DNA of 64,000 nucleotides from UBA2241 sp963777895 (lineage in GTDB: Bacteria > Actinomycetota > Thermoleophilia > UBA2241), in assembly GCA_963777895.1 (NCBI GenBank), contig CAVZSF010000007.1, forward strand, positions 1-64,000, read 5' to 3'. Below the pieces are notes generated by a model that was not told the origin of the DNA, ran no database searches, and was given only the letters and a program-made list of their open reading frames with translations. Position numbers and translations under genes: made by a program. Each line of letters starts with the position of its first letter. Within the stretch, counting starts at the first letter, position 1. Shown here piece after piece: positions 15,795 through 24,915 of this stretch.

Positions 15795-17027
15795 ATGGAC
15801 TTCCGGTACACGACCGAGCAGGAACTCTACCGCCAGGCCATCCGCGAATGGCTGGTGAAGAACCTCGAGCCGCGCGCCCGCGCGATCGACGAGGCCGAGG
15901 ACGGCATCCCGAGCGACATCACGGCGGGCATGGCCGAGCTGGGGATGTTCGGCGTGACGATCCCCGAGGAGTACGGCGGGATGCCGCTTCCCGATGAGGA
16001 GCGGCTCATCTACGCGATGATCACCATCCAGGAGATCGCGCGCGCCGACCTGAGCATGAGCACGCCCGTCTATACGCTGCTCACCATCGGCTGGTCGTAC
16101 ATCATCAACCGCTACGGTAGCGACGAGCTCAAGCAGGAAGTGCTCCCGGCCGTGGCCGCCGGCAAGGCGTTCGCCGGCATCAACACGACCGAGCCCGGCG
16201 GTGGCTCGGACCTCGGCGCCATCAAGACGATCGCGCCGTGGAACGAGGAGAAGCAGGCCTACGTCCTCAACGGTGAGAAGGCCTACGTTTCCGGCCCCAA
16301 AGAGTGCCAGAAGTGGGGTCCGCCGAGCGGCCACTGCACGCTCGTCAAGACCGACCCGAACCAGGGTCACAAGGGCATGACGTTCATCTGGGTGCCGGCG
16401 CACCTCCCCGGCATCAGCTACTCGGTCTACAAGGACATGGGCCGCATGGGCCTGAGCACCGGCGGCTGGATCTACAAGGACGTCGAGCTGCCCAAGAAGT
16501 ACGTCCTCGGTGAAGAGGGCAAGGGCTTCTACGTGAACATGGACGGCTTCAACGCCGCGCGCGTGCTCGTGGTCGCCGCCTGCCTCGGCGGCGCCGAGAA
16601 GGGCCTCGAGATCAGCGGCGAGTACACGGCCCAGCGCAAGACCTTCGGCAAGCCTCTCGGCAAGTGGGAGGGCATCAGCTTCGAGATGGCCGACGACTGG
16701 ATGCAGCTCGACATGCTCAAGCTGAACCTGCTGCGCGGCGCGTGGATGATCGGCCAGGAGCACACGAGCCCCGGCCAGTTCGGGCGCAAGGAGATCAACA
16801 AGGTCATCAGCACCTGCAAGTGCCTCGCCCCGACGCTCTGCCACGACATCGCCCGTCACGGGATGATGTACCACGGCGCCTTCGGCTACACGAAGGAGAC
16901 CCCGCTCGAGATGCTGCTGCGCGGCGTCATGAGCTACGAGGTCGGGGCCGAGGGCGGCCTGATGATCATGCGCGGCATCATCGCGCGCGACGAGTGGGGC
17001 GAGACCCACAACCCGTTCAAAGACTGA
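15795..17027 (+). CDS. acyl-CoA dehydrogenase family protein
   Basis: 410 residues, cytoplasmic FAD flavoenzyme oxidising (or reducing) an acyl-CoA at C2-C3. ATG 15795 is 6 nt after AAGGAGGGAG. N-terminal helical domain, then TTEPGGGSDLGAIKT (FAD/substrate beta domain), QRKTFGKPLGKWEGISFEMAD (C-terminal helix motif), HGMMYHGAFGYTKETPLEMLLRG and SYEVGAEGG, where the glutamate is the expected catalytic base. First gene of an operon with fixC, fixX, fixA and fixB, so its electrons exchange with that flavoprotein complex. CaiA of carnitine metabolism is organised similarly, but the substrate here is not known. Confidence 0.9.
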   Translation: MDFRYTTEQELYRQAIREWLVKNLEPRARAIDEAEDGIPSDITAGMAELGMFGVTIPEEYGGMPLPDEERLIYAMITIQEIARADLSMSTPVYTLLTIGWSYIINRYGSDELKQEVLPAVAAGKAFAGINTTEPGGGSDLGAIKTIAPWNEEKQAYVLNGEKAYVSGPKECQKWGPPSGHCTLVKTDPNQGHKGMTFIWVPAHLPGISYSVYKDMGRMGLSTGGWIYKDVELPKKYVLGEEGKGFYVNMDGFNAARVLVVAACLGGAEKGLEISGEYTAQRKTFGKPLGKWEGISFEMADDWMQLDMLKLNLLRGAWMIGQEHTSPGQFGRKEINKVISTCKCLAPTLCHDIARHGMMYHGAFGYTKETPLEMLLRGVMSYEVGAEGGLMIMRGIIARDEWGETHNPFKD

Positions 17028-17158
17028 GCGGCTTGAAGTACCCGGGCCGGGCCGCCTGACGGCGACCGGCCACGGGCGGCGGGTGGCATCCGGCCACCCG
17101 CCGCCCGAAAGCTCCGGCATCCGCGCCCTCACGGCGCGAACGACGGGAGAAGACGCTG

Positions 17159-18448
17159 ATGGAAAAGGTCGAGTGCATCGTAGTCGGTGGTGGTCTCGCG
17201 GGCCTGTCGGCCGCGTACGGACTCGCCGGTGAGGGCGCCGAGGTCATGGTGCTCGAGCGCGGCGACTACTCCGGCGCCAAGAACGTCACCGGCGGCCGTC
17301 TCTACGTGAGCCCGATCCGTCGCTTCTACCCCGAGCTCTGGGAGGAGGCGCCGTACGAGCGCCCCGTCCACCGCGAGCTCATCACCATGATGGGCGACAA
17401 CGCCCACACGACCATCGAGCTCGCCTCCGAGAACCTCTCCGGCGAGCAGCCCCAGTCGTACACGGTCGTGCGCGCGCGTCTGGACCAGTGGCTCGCCGAG
17501 AAGGTCGGCGAGAAGGGCGGCATGGTCGTCCCCAACATGAAGGTCGACGAGCTCCTCCGCAAGGACGGGCGCGTGATCGGTATCCGGGCCGGCGAGGACG
17601 AGATCGGCGCCGATGTGGTCGTGGTCGCCGAAGGCGCCCTGCGACTGCTGGCGGCGCCCGCCGGCCTCGCCGGCAAGCCCGAAGACAAGGACTACGCCCT
17701 GGGCTACAAGGAGGTCATCGAGCTGCCGTCCGGCGTGATCGAGGACCGCTGGAACCTGAACCCCGGCGAGGGGGCCGCCCAGCTCTTCCTCGGGTCTGTG
17801 ACCCGCGGCATGCTGGGCGGCGGCTTCCTCTACACCAACAAGGAGAGCATCTCGCTCGGGGTCGTCGTCGGCATGCACGCCATGAAGGCCGACGGCCGCG
17901 AGATCGAGTCGCACAGCCTGCTGGAGCAGTTCCGCGAGCAGCCCCAGATCAAGCCGCTGGTCGCGGGCGGCACGATCGCCGAGTACGCGGCGCACGCGAT
18001 CCCCGAGGGCGGCATCGCCAAGGTGCCGCGCCTGTACGGCGACGGCTACGTCCTGACCGGCGACGCGGCCGGCCTGAGCCTCAACGCGCTCATCACCGTG
18101 CGCGGCATGGACTTCGCCATCGCGTCCGGCTACTTCGCCGCCCAGGCCGTCCTCAAGGCGAAGCAGGCCGGCGACTTCTCGGCGGCCGGCCTGGCCGCCT
18201 ACGAGGCCGGCCTGCGCGACAGCTTCGTCCTCAAGGACCTCGAGACGGCGCGGACCTACCCGCAGTTCATGGAGGTGCCGCGCCTCTTCCAGCACTATCC
18301 GACGGCGGTGTCGCGTCTCATGGAGGACGTCTTCACCGTCGGTCCCGGCCCGACCCCCTCGCTCATCAAGAAGGCGTGGAAGGGCGTACGCCGTGACTTC
18401 CTCAAGGTCGCCACGCTGCAGGACGCGTGGCAGGCCAGGAAGCTCTGA
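17159..18448 (+). CDS. fixC: electron-transfer flavoprotein:quinone oxidoreductase-like FixC
   Basis: 429 residues, the FixC length. N-terminal Rossmann FAD motif VVGGGLAGLSAAYGLA, ERGDYSGAKNVTGGRLY, and the C-terminal FAD-binding GDGYVLTGDAAGLSLNA. Transfers electrons between the FixAB flavoprotein and quinone or ferredoxin. ATG 17159, preceded by GGGAGAAG. Followed 16 nt later by fixX. Confidence 0.93.
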   Translation: MEKVECIVVGGGLAGLSAAYGLAGEGAEVMVLERGDYSGAKNVTGGRLYVSPIRRFYPELWEEAPYERPVHRELITMMGDNAHTTIELASENLSGEQPQSYTVVRARLDQWLAEKVGEKGGMVVPNMKVDELLRKDGRVIGIRAGEDEIGADVVVVAEGALRLLAAPAGLAGKPEDKDYALGYKEVIELPSGVIEDRWNLNPGEGAAQLFLGSVTRGMLGGGFLYTNKESISLGVVVGMHAMKADGREIESHSLLEQFREQPQIKPLVAGGTIAEYAAHAIPEGGIAKVPRLYGDGYVLTGDAAGLSLNALITVRGMDFAIASGYFAAQAVLKAKQAGDFSAAGLAAYEAGLRDSFVLKDLETARTYPQFMEVPRLFQHYPTAVSRLMEDVFTVGPGPTPSLIKKAWKGVRRDFLKVATLQDAWQARKL

Positions 18449-18464
18449 GAGGGGAGGTGCGAGG

Positions 18465-18740
18465 GTGAACATCGACGCCAAGCTCGGCCTCGACGTCTTC
18501 AAGCTCGACAAGGAGCCGCACATCGTCATCGACGATCCGGTGTGCAGGACGCGCTGCACGAACCGCGCCTGCCTCTACGTGTGCCCCGCCGACCTCTACG
18601 AGGTGAACGACGAAGGCACGATGACGGTCAACTGGGAGGGCTGCCTGGAGTGCGGCACCTGCATGATCTGTTGCGACGAGGGCGCCCTGACGTGGGACTA
18701 CCCGCGCTCCCAGTTCGGCGTCCAGTACAGGATGAGCTGA
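18465..18740 (+). CDS. fixX: ferredoxin-like protein FixX
   Basis: 91 residues from GTG 18465 (GGGGAGGTGCGAG upstream). Cysteine motifs CRTRCTNRACLYVCPADLY and CLECGTCMICCDEGA bind one or two [4Fe-4S] clusters. Partner of FixC in the ETF-quinone/bifurcating complex. Opening VNIDAKLGLDVFKLDKEPHI is typical of FixX. Confidence 0.92.
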   Translation: MNIDAKLGLDVFKLDKEPHIVIDDPVCRTRCTNRACLYVCPADLYEVNDEGTMTVNWEGCLECGTCMICCDEGALTWDYPRSQFGVQYRMS

Positions 18741-18833
18741 CAGAGACGGAGGGCGACGGCGCCCGTCGAGGGCGGCGAGCAAGGACCGATGAGCGCAGGG
18801 CCGGCGACCGGACCGTGCGAGAGAGGTGATGAC

Positions 18834-19613
18834 GTGGACATCGTCGTGTGCGTGAAGACGAACCCGGACCCGCAGATGGTCCGCATCAAGAACCGCGAGC
18901 CCGTGCTCGAGGCCGTGCCCTTCAAGCTGGGCGACCTCGACAAGAACGCGCTCGAGACCGGCGTGCAGCTGCGCGACGCGGCCGGCGGCAAGGTCGTCGC
19001 GCTGACCGTGGGCGAGGGCAACCGCAAGGTCAAGGAGACGATGAAGGAGGCGCTGGCGATGGGCGCCGACGAGGCCGTCATCGTCGACGACCCGGCGCTC
19101 GCCGGCGTCGACCAGACGGCCGTCGCGGCCGTGATCGCGGCCGCCGTCCAGAAGCTCGGCGCCTGCGACCTGCTGCTCTTCGGCGAGGGCTCGAGCGACA
19201 ACTACACGGGCCAGGTCCCGTCGCGCGTCGCCGAGCGCCTGGGCGTGCCGCAAGCCGGCTACGCGCGCAAGGTCGAGGCGGCCGGCGCGGCCGTCCGCTG
19301 CGAGCGCAGCATGGACGAGATGATCGAGACGCTCGAGCTGCCGCTGCCGGCCGCCATCACCGTCGTGAGCGAGATCAACGAGCCCCGCATCCCGTCGCTC
19401 ATGCACATCATGAAGGCGGGCTCCAAGCCGACGCAGGTGTGGACGCTCGCCGACCTCGGCCTGGACGCCGGCGCGGTCGCGCCCAGGCAGCAGGTGGTCT
19501 CGAACCTCGCCGAGGAACAGGACCGCAAGCACATCGTGTTCGAAGGGAGCGCAGCTGAGCAGGCCGACGCCTTCGTGAACGCGCTCATCAAGGAAGGCGT
19601 GGTGGGGAGGTAG
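18834..19613 (+). CDS. fixA: electron-transfer flavoprotein beta subunit FixA
   Basis: 259 residues from GTG 18834, with GAGAGGTGA upstream; opens MDIVVCVKTNPDPQMVRIK. EtfB-type domain with ALTVGEGNRKVKETMKEALAMGADEAV and a GEGSSDNYTGQVPSRVAE nucleotide-binding segment. With FixB it forms the flavoprotein that shuttles electrons to or from the acyl-CoA dehydrogenase. Stop is TAG, 3 nt before fixB ATG. Confidence 0.92.
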   Translation: MDIVVCVKTNPDPQMVRIKNREPVLEAVPFKLGDLDKNALETGVQLRDAAGGKVVALTVGEGNRKVKETMKEALAMGADEAVIVDDPALAGVDQTAVAAVIAAAVQKLGACDLLLFGEGSSDNYTGQVPSRVAERLGVPQAGYARKVEAAGAAVRCERSMDEMIETLELPLPAAITVVSEINEPRIPSLMHIMKAGSKPTQVWTLADLGLDAGAVAPRQQVVSNLAEEQDRKHIVFEGSAAEQADAFVNALIKEGVVGR

Positions 19614-19616
19614 GCC

Positions 19617-20564
19617 ATGGCTGATCTGCTTATCTACAGCGAGAAGACCGAGACCGCCCGGGAGCTGGTCGCCAAGGGCCGCGAGTTCGCCCAGGCCCTG
19701 GGCCTGGGCGTGAGCGCCGCGGCCCTCGGCGCCGGCGCGGCGACCGCGGCGGCCGATCTCGGCGCCGCCGGCGCCGACCGCGTGTTCGTCAGCGAAGACC
19801 CCGCCCTCGAGGGATGGCCGGCCGACAGCGTCGCTGCCGCCCTTGCGCAGATCGCCGCCGAGGCGGAAGCGACCGTCGTGCTGCTCGGTTCGACGCGTCG
19901 CGGCAAGGAGCTCGCCGGCCGCCTCGCCGAGAAGCTCGGCGCCGGCGCCGTGACCGACGTGAGCAGCCTCGAGCTCGACGGCGGCGAGTTCGTCGCAGGC
20001 CGTTACGCGTTCGGCGGCGCCACCGTCGCTCGCGAGAAGGTGGCCAGCGACGTCAAGGTGTTCGCCGTCATGCCCAAGACGTTCTCCGCCGAGGGCGCGA
20101 CGGCCGGCGCCGGGGCCGTCGTGACGCCGGCCCTGCAGCTCGCCACCGGCATGAAGGTCGTCGAGCGGCGCGCCAAGGAGGGCGACATCGTGAGTCTCGA
20201 CGCGGCGCCGCGCATCGTGGGCGTCGGACGCGGCTTCGCCAAGCGCGAGGACCTCGCCCTTGGCGATCAGCTCGCCGAGGCCCTCCAGGGCGTGGTCGGC
20301 TGCACGAAGAGCCTTGCCGACTTCCAGTGGCTGGGCGAGGACCGCATCATCGGTCTCAGCGGCGCGAAGACGGCGCCGGACCTCTACCTCAGCGTCGGCG
20401 TCTCCGGGCAGGTGCAGCACACCGTCGGCGTCTCGAGCGCCAAGCTGATCGCGGCGATCAATAAGGACAAGGAAGCGCCCATCTTCGGGATGGCCGATTA
20501 CGGGATCGTCGGCGACCTGTACGAGGTCGTGCCGGCCGTCATCGAACGGCTGAAGAGCGTGTGA
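19617..20564 (+). CDS. fixB: electron-transfer flavoprotein alpha subunit FixB
   Basis: 315 residues. N-terminal EtfA domain (MADLLIYSEKTETARELVAKGREF) and the C-terminal FAD-binding domain with VGVGRGFAKREDLALGDQLAEAL, GCTKSLADFQWL, RIIGLSGAKTAPDLYLSVGVSGQVQHTVG, IAAINKDKEAPIFGMADYGIVGDL. Intact; last gene of the operon, followed by a hairpin at 20590. Confidence 0.93.
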   Translation: MADLLIYSEKTETARELVAKGREFAQALGLGVSAAALGAGAATAAADLGAAGADRVFVSEDPALEGWPADSVAAALAQIAAEAEATVVLLGSTRRGKELAGRLAEKLGAGAVTDVSSLELDGGEFVAGRYAFGGATVAREKVASDVKVFAVMPKTFSAEGATAGAGAVVTPALQLATGMKVVERRAKEGDIVSLDAAPRIVGVGRGFAKREDLALGDQLAEALQGVVGCTKSLADFQWLGEDRIIGLSGAKTAPDLYLSVGVSGQVQHTVGVSSAKLIAAINKDKEAPIFGMADYGIVGDLYEVVPAVIERLKSV

Positions 20565-20589
20565 ACACGATCGGGTGACCGCGCGGCGC

Positions 20590-20617
20590 GGGACGGCCGA
20601 GGTTCTCGGGCCGTCCC
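20590..20617 (+). terminator. hairpin after fixB
   Basis: GGGACGGCC pairs with GGCCGTCCC, with an inner GAG/CTC pair and one bulged G; 25 nt after the fixB stop. Confidence 0.55.
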
Positions 20618-20864
20618 AAGCCGCGCCGGCATCCGTTTGCGGCGCTCGAGGCGCCGCCAAAGCCTGCGGCGCCGTCCCCCCGCGCGCCGCAAGGCCCGCT
20701 CCCTTGGGCGAGAGACGGCGCCCTCGGGAGCGACCAGGGCGGGGCCGGCTGTGCCGGTCCCGCCCATCCTCTCTTCGCCGCCGACCGCCCGGATCATCGG
20801 TTTCGGGACGTGCCAGCCGGGAAGCGGCTGTGCATCAGCCTGTCTACTCACGAAGGAGCACCTG

Positions 20865-21143
20865 ATGACCAGTCGCATGGCGGCGCTTTTCGCCGTGGCA
20901 CTCCTCGCGCTCGCCGCTCTTGCGCCGGCGGCGCTCGCAAGCGACCACCTCTTCAACGCGACGAACGCGCCTGGCGCGAGCTCTCGCGGCTTCGCCAACC
21001 CGGTCGCGACGAACCCGTCGGGCACTTCCGGCGCGGCCTCGCGTCCCGCGACCGTGCCGGGTGAGGGTAATCCGAACGCCGGCCAGGAGACCGGGACACC
21101 CTCGGTGGACCTGACCTTGGTACCTGTGCGGGCAGGCCGCTGA
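20865..21143 (+). CDS. small secreted protein of unknown function
   Basis: 92 residues from ATG 20865 (GAAGGAGCACCTG upstream). Signal peptide MTSRMAALFAVALLALAALAPAALA, then a ~67-residue mature part rich in Asn, Gly, Ser, Thr and Pro (SDHLFNATNAPGASSRGFANPVATNPSG) without cysteines. Probably disordered or surface-associated. No family recognised. Ends at a shared terminator opposite the amidinotransferase gene. Confidence 0.65.
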   Translation: MTSRMAALFAVALLALAALAPAALASDHLFNATNAPGASSRGFANPVATNPSGTSGAASRPATVPGEGNPNAGQETGTPSVDLTLVPVRAGR

Positions 21144-21159
21144 GGCTGGGCTATCGCTT

Positions 21160-21195
21160 AGGCGGGCGGGACGGTCCAGTCCGTCCCGCCCGCCT
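21160..21195. terminator. bidirectional terminator
   Basis: Perfect 15-bp stem AGGCGGGCGGGACGG with complement and 6-nt loop between convergent genes. Confidence 0.8.
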
Positions 21196-21199
21196 CTTC

Positions 21200-22364
21200 T
21201 CAGAAGTACGACTGCAGCTCGCCGCGCCGGCGGATGTCGACGCTGGCGCAGTGGAACCCGCCGCCGATCGTCTCGAAGTCGTAGAACGGGCACTCGATCG
21301 GCGTGAAGCCCCACTCCCTGAAGGCAGAGATCAGATTCTCCTCGCCCTTGCTCACGATGACGCGCTCCTCGTCGAGCATCACCACGTTCATGCTGATCCA
21401 GCGCGAGCAGTTGTACATCGGGTGGTCGAGCGGCATGTTGGGCTCGGGGCAGGTGAAGACCTCCCAGCCTGCCTTGGCGAACATGTCGGGCACCCTGGCG
21501 CAGCGTTCGGGATGGATCGAGCAGCTTGCCCGGGGCCAGGGGGTAGAAGGTCGCGTCGAGGTGCATGGGGTGCGTGTCGTAGATCTCGATCTCGTGGACC
21601 TGGTACTCGGGCGCGAGGTGGCGCCGCAGCCACTCGATGCCGAACTCGTTGCAGCAGCTCGAGCGGCCGATGAAGACGTCGCGCCCGCACTTGATCGCGT
21701 CGGCGGCGTCGAAGAGCGGCTCGTGCTCGGTGAGGCAGAAGCGCTGCGGCTCGCCCTCCTCCGGCGCCACGTAGTCCTCGACGTAGGTGGCGTCGCTCAG
21801 CTCCGGGCGCGGGGCGGAGATCCATTGGGCCCCGCCCTTGAAGTACTCCTTGCAGAGGCTCTTGTAGGCGTGGTGCTCGAAGTAACGGCTGCGCCAGCCC
21901 ATGGGCGCCTCGATGATCTCGTCGCCGAGCACGAAGAGGACGTCGCGCGGCATGAGCGCGTAGCAGGAGCTCGCGACCGACCATCCGGGGGTCGCGAGCG
22001 GCTTCTCCCAGGCGAAGCGCTCGGGGCGGCGCACGGTGACGCCCTCGGCCTCGAGGATGTGGACGAAGGCCTCGATGTCGGCCTCGGCCTTCTTGAGCAT
22101 CTCAAGGGGCCAGCGGGTCCCTCCGTGCGCCTTGAAGAAGTCCCACTGCGTCTTGTCGTGCACCGTCGCCGGCATGATGACGTCCCACGGCGGGATCATC
22201 GCGTCCTCGACGATGCCGACGACGATCTCCTCGAGCGGGTCCCACTCGTTGAAGACGTGGACGGGGGAGGACGACGCATCCGTCTCCGGCCGGCCGGAGT
22301 GAGACGACACGGGCGTGGGAGCGGACGGGGAGGATGGCTGGTTCGGCGACGCGGAATGGCTCAC
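21200..22364 (-). CDS. amidinotransferase (glycine/inosamine amidinotransferase-like), one frameshift
   Basis: Guanidino-modifying enzyme of the GATM/StrB1/DDAH superfamily, ~387 residues, from GTG 22364 (AAAGGAG 6 nt upstream). Conserved: VHVFNEWDPLEEIVVGIVEDA, DEIIEAPMGWRSRYFEHHAYK, HPMHLDATFYPLAPGKLL (catalytic His), FETIGGGFHCASVDIRRRGE (catalytic Cys). A shift at about 21.50 kb separates the last ~97 residues, which continue in family order (WEVFTCPEPNMPLDHPMYNCSRWISMNV). Probably transfers an amidino group from arginine; acceptor unknown. The first ~30 residues are Ser/Pro-rich. Confidence 0.85.
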
Positions 22365-22440
22365 GGGGGCTCCTTTCGGGTGACGCGGCCCGATTCTACA
22401 GGCTAGAGTCAGTGCATCGGCCCGCGTTGAAGGAGAAGCT

Positions 22441-23343
22441 GTGGCGCGCTATCCCTACTACACCTGCGATGTCTTTACCGACACCCGTTTCGGCGGCAAC
22501 CAGCTCGCCGTGCTGCCCGAGGCGCAAGGCCTCAGCGCCGATCAGATGCAGCGCATCGCCCGTGAGTTCAACTACTCGGAGAGCACGTTCGTGCTGCCGC
22601 CCGAGAAAGGCCAGGACCGCAGGGTGCGCATTTTCACGCCGCCGGCCGAGGTGCCGTTCGCCGGTCACCCCAACATCGGCACCGCGTTCGTGCTGGCCTC
22701 GATCGGCGCCCTCGGGTCGTTGGACGAGCCACGCACGGTCGTGTTCGAGGAGGACGCCGGGCTGGTGCCCGTCGCTGTCTTCAAGGGCGACGGCGGCCGG
22801 ATCAGGTGCGAGCTGACGGCGCCGCAGCGGCTGTCGATGGGAGGGACCGTGTCGGTGACGTCCCTGGCGGCGGCGTCGGGGCTCGAGCCCGACGCCATCG
22901 TGACGACCGTGCACGAGCCGGTCGTGGCTTCGGTGGGTCTGCCGTTCATCATCGCCGAACTCAGGGATCGGGGCGCCCTTGAGCGCGCTCGTCTGGACGT
23001 GGCCGGCGCCGAGCAACTCCTCGCCGACGGCGCCGATGTGCCGGACCTGCTCGTGTACGTCAGGTCCGGCGACGACTTCGACATCCGGGCGCGCATGTTC
23101 TCACCCCTGGACGGCATCCCGGAAGACCCCGCCACGGGCAGCGCGAACTGCGTGCTCGCCGCGCTGCTCAGCCACCTCGACACCGCGCGGGACGGGGCGT
23201 TTGCCTACCGGATCGCCCAGGGCGTCGAGATGGGGCGACCGAGTGTGCTGAACGCGCGCACCGAAAAGAAGGAGGGCGCGGTCGTGAACGTCTGGATCGG
23301 CGGCGAGAGCGTGATGGTGAGCGAGGGGTCGATCGAGGTCTAG
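22441..23343 (+). CDS. PhzF family isomerase
   Basis: 300 residues from GTG 22441 (GAAGGAGAAGCT upstream). Signature PhzF/DAP-epimerase fold motifs: YTCDVFTDTRFGGNQLAVLPEA, FNYSESTFVLPPE (catalytic Glu), RIFTPPAEVPFAGHPNIGTAFVL, SPLDGIPEDPATGSANCVLAALL. Only PhzF of phenazine synthesis and a few relatives are characterised; no phenazine genes are nearby. Stop TAG overlaps the stop of the convergent permease gene in the same CTAG. Confidence 0.9.
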   Translation: MARYPYYTCDVFTDTRFGGNQLAVLPEAQGLSADQMQRIAREFNYSESTFVLPPEKGQDRRVRIFTPPAEVPFAGHPNIGTAFVLASIGALGSLDEPRTVVFEEDAGLVPVAVFKGDGGRIRCELTAPQRLSMGGTVSVTSLAAASGLEPDAIVTTVHEPVVASVGLPFIIAELRDRGALERARLDVAGAEQLLADGADVPDLLVYVRSGDDFDIRARMFSPLDGIPEDPATGSANCVLAALLSHLDTARDGAFAYRIAQGVEMGRPSVLNARTEKKEGAVVNVWIGGESVMVSEGSIEV

Positions 23344-24587
23344 ATGACCCGCGAGGCAGGCGGGGCGTCGTCCTCCTCCGATTGGGACGCCGTCTCGCGT
23401 ACGGTCTCGACGCCGCCGCGCTCGACGCCCCGCTCCGATGGGGTGGGTTGGTCCGCGGCCACCGTTCGCGCCTCGGCGGCGGCAAGCTCGCCGGGCAGCC
23501 CCTCCTCGGCTTCGGCGTCCTCGACGGCCACCTCTTCTTTACGGCGCTCGATCAGGTCCTGCACGAGGATGTAAGCGGCGCTCGCCAGCGGGATGGCGAT
23601 CAGCACGCCGATCACGCCGGCTACGGCGGCTCCGGCCAGAGACGCCACCAGGACGGTGAGCGGCGACAGGGCGACAGTCTTCGAGTAGATGATCGGCTGC
23701 AGCACGTTGTTCTCCACTTGCTGGTAGACGAGGAAGAACCCCAGGAGGACCGCCGCCGTGAGCCATCCCTGCGACAGGGCGACCGCGGTACAGATGAGGG
23801 CGGCAATCGTGGCTCCGACGAGGGGGATGACGTCGAGGATCGCGACCATCACGGCCAATGGCACGGGGAAGGGCACGCCGAGGAGCACCATGGCGAGCCA
23901 GGCGGACGGGCCGGCGATCAGGCTGATCAGCAGGTTGCCGCGCACGTAGCCGCCGACGGCCCGCTGCATGCGGTCGCCGAGGAGCGCGGCCCGCTCTCGC
24001 TGCTCCTCGTGGAGCAGCGAGAGGAAGCCGCGCCAGCTCCTCGGGCCCTCGACGAGCAAAAGCACCATGATGACGACAACGGAGACGGCCGCCGCCACGA
24101 GCTGCAGAGTCGTGCTGATCGCGGCGGTCCACGAACGCCCCGAACCGAGCAGCAGGCGGAAGTCCTCGGGACTCGGGTTCCGCACCCGGTCCACGATGTG
24201 GTAGCGCGTCTGCAGGAAGTGGAGGGGCGTGCCCTGCTTCGTAAGATCGCGCAAGGTGGCCGGCACGTCGTGCGTGAGCTCGCGCCACTGCAGGACGAAG
24301 GGCGCGACGACCAGCGCGAGCAGGCCCGCCGCGATCAGCACGGCGATAGCAGACGCGACGATCGCCGCGAGTCCCCGTCGCCAGCCGCGAGAGGTGAGCC
24401 ATTCCACGGTCGGCTCGAGCGCGAAGGCGAGCACTGCGGCGACGACGACCCACAGCATGATGGTCCGGATGGACCACAGGAAGTAGAGGCCGACGCCGAA
24501 GGCGACGGTGACGGCGATGGCCGCCGCCGTGCGCCTCGCTACGTCGGCCGGCGATCCATGCGCGGGGCCGGACACGACGGGGCTCAT
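23340..24587 (-). CDS. AI-2E family transporter (PerM/TqsA-like)
   Basis: 415 residues, about eight membrane helices. Family segments: FALEPTVEWLTSRGWRRGLAA, LLLVEGPRSWRGFL, GGYVRGNLLISLIAGPSAWLAM, VILDVIP-type IPLVGATIAALI, GFFLVYQQVENNVLQPIIYSK. The last ~75 residues are acidic and Pro/Ser-rich, predicted cytoplasmic. Export or uptake substrate unknown; few family members truly move AI-2. Ends in TAG, convergent with phzF. Confidence 0.88.
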   Translation of the reverse strand: MSPVVSGPAHGSPADVARRTAAAIAVTVAFGVGLYFLWSIRTIMLWVVVAAVLAFALEPTVEWLTSRGWRRGLAAIVASAIAVLIAAGLLALVVAPFVLQWRELTHDVPATLRDLTKQGTPLHFLQTRYHIVDRVRNPSPEDFRLLLGSGRSWTAAISTTLQLVAAAVSVVVIMVLLLVEGPRSWRGFLSLLHEEQRERAALLGDRMQRAVGGYVRGNLLISLIAGPSAWLAMVLLGVPFPVPLAVMVAILDVIPLVGATIAALICTAVALSQGWLTAAVLLGFFLVYQQVENNVLQPIIYSKTVALSPLTVLVASLAGAAVAGVIGVLIAIPLASAAYILVQDLIERRKEEVAVEDAEAEEGLPGELAAAEARTVAADQPTPSERGVERGGVETVRETASQSEEDDAPPASRVI

Positions 24588-24730
24588 GGTGACGAGCGGG
24601 CAAGACTCATCTCACCCCGAAGCATCGCCTCAATCACGCAGTACGAAACGGTTGGGGGGCTCCGGCCATATCCGCCGCCACTGCGGGCACCGACGCTTCC
24701 CGGCGCCTGCGGCACGACTTGGGCTGGCGG

Positions 24731-24736
24731 TATGAT
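24731..24736 (+). promoter_or_regulatory. -10 box of the CAT-anticodon tRNA
   Basis: TATGAT 11 nt before the tRNA 5' end; -35 weak (ACTTGG region). Confidence 0.45.
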
Positions 24737-24747
24737 GACCGCGCGGT

Positions 24748-24824
24748 GGGCCTATAGCTCAGCTGGTTAGAGCAGCCGACTCATAATCGGCCGGTCGCAG
24801 GTTCGAGTCCTGCTGGGCCCACCA
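24748..24824 (+). tRNA. tRNA with CAT anticodon (probably Ile2, possibly elongator Met)
   Basis: 77 nt with encoded CCA. Acceptor GGGCCTA/TGGGCCC (one G-U), 5-bp anticodon stem GCCGA/TCGGC, loop CTCATAA with CAT. The GGGCCTATAGCTCAGCTGGTTAGAGC start resembles tRNA-Ile genes, so a lysidine-modified tRNA-Ile for AUA is favoured. Confidence 0.85.
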
Positions 24825-24915
24825 TCGTTGTCGGAATGACAACGTTCTCCCCTGCAGACCGGCATCGATGTCAGTCGCCTACCCGGTCGCCGTCCTCCCG
24901 CCGAGCGCCGCCCGA

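Noticed and set aside
18402..20660. 752-codon minus-strand frame opposite fixX, fixA and fixB
   Set aside because: Shadow of conserved Fix genes with typical antisense composition.
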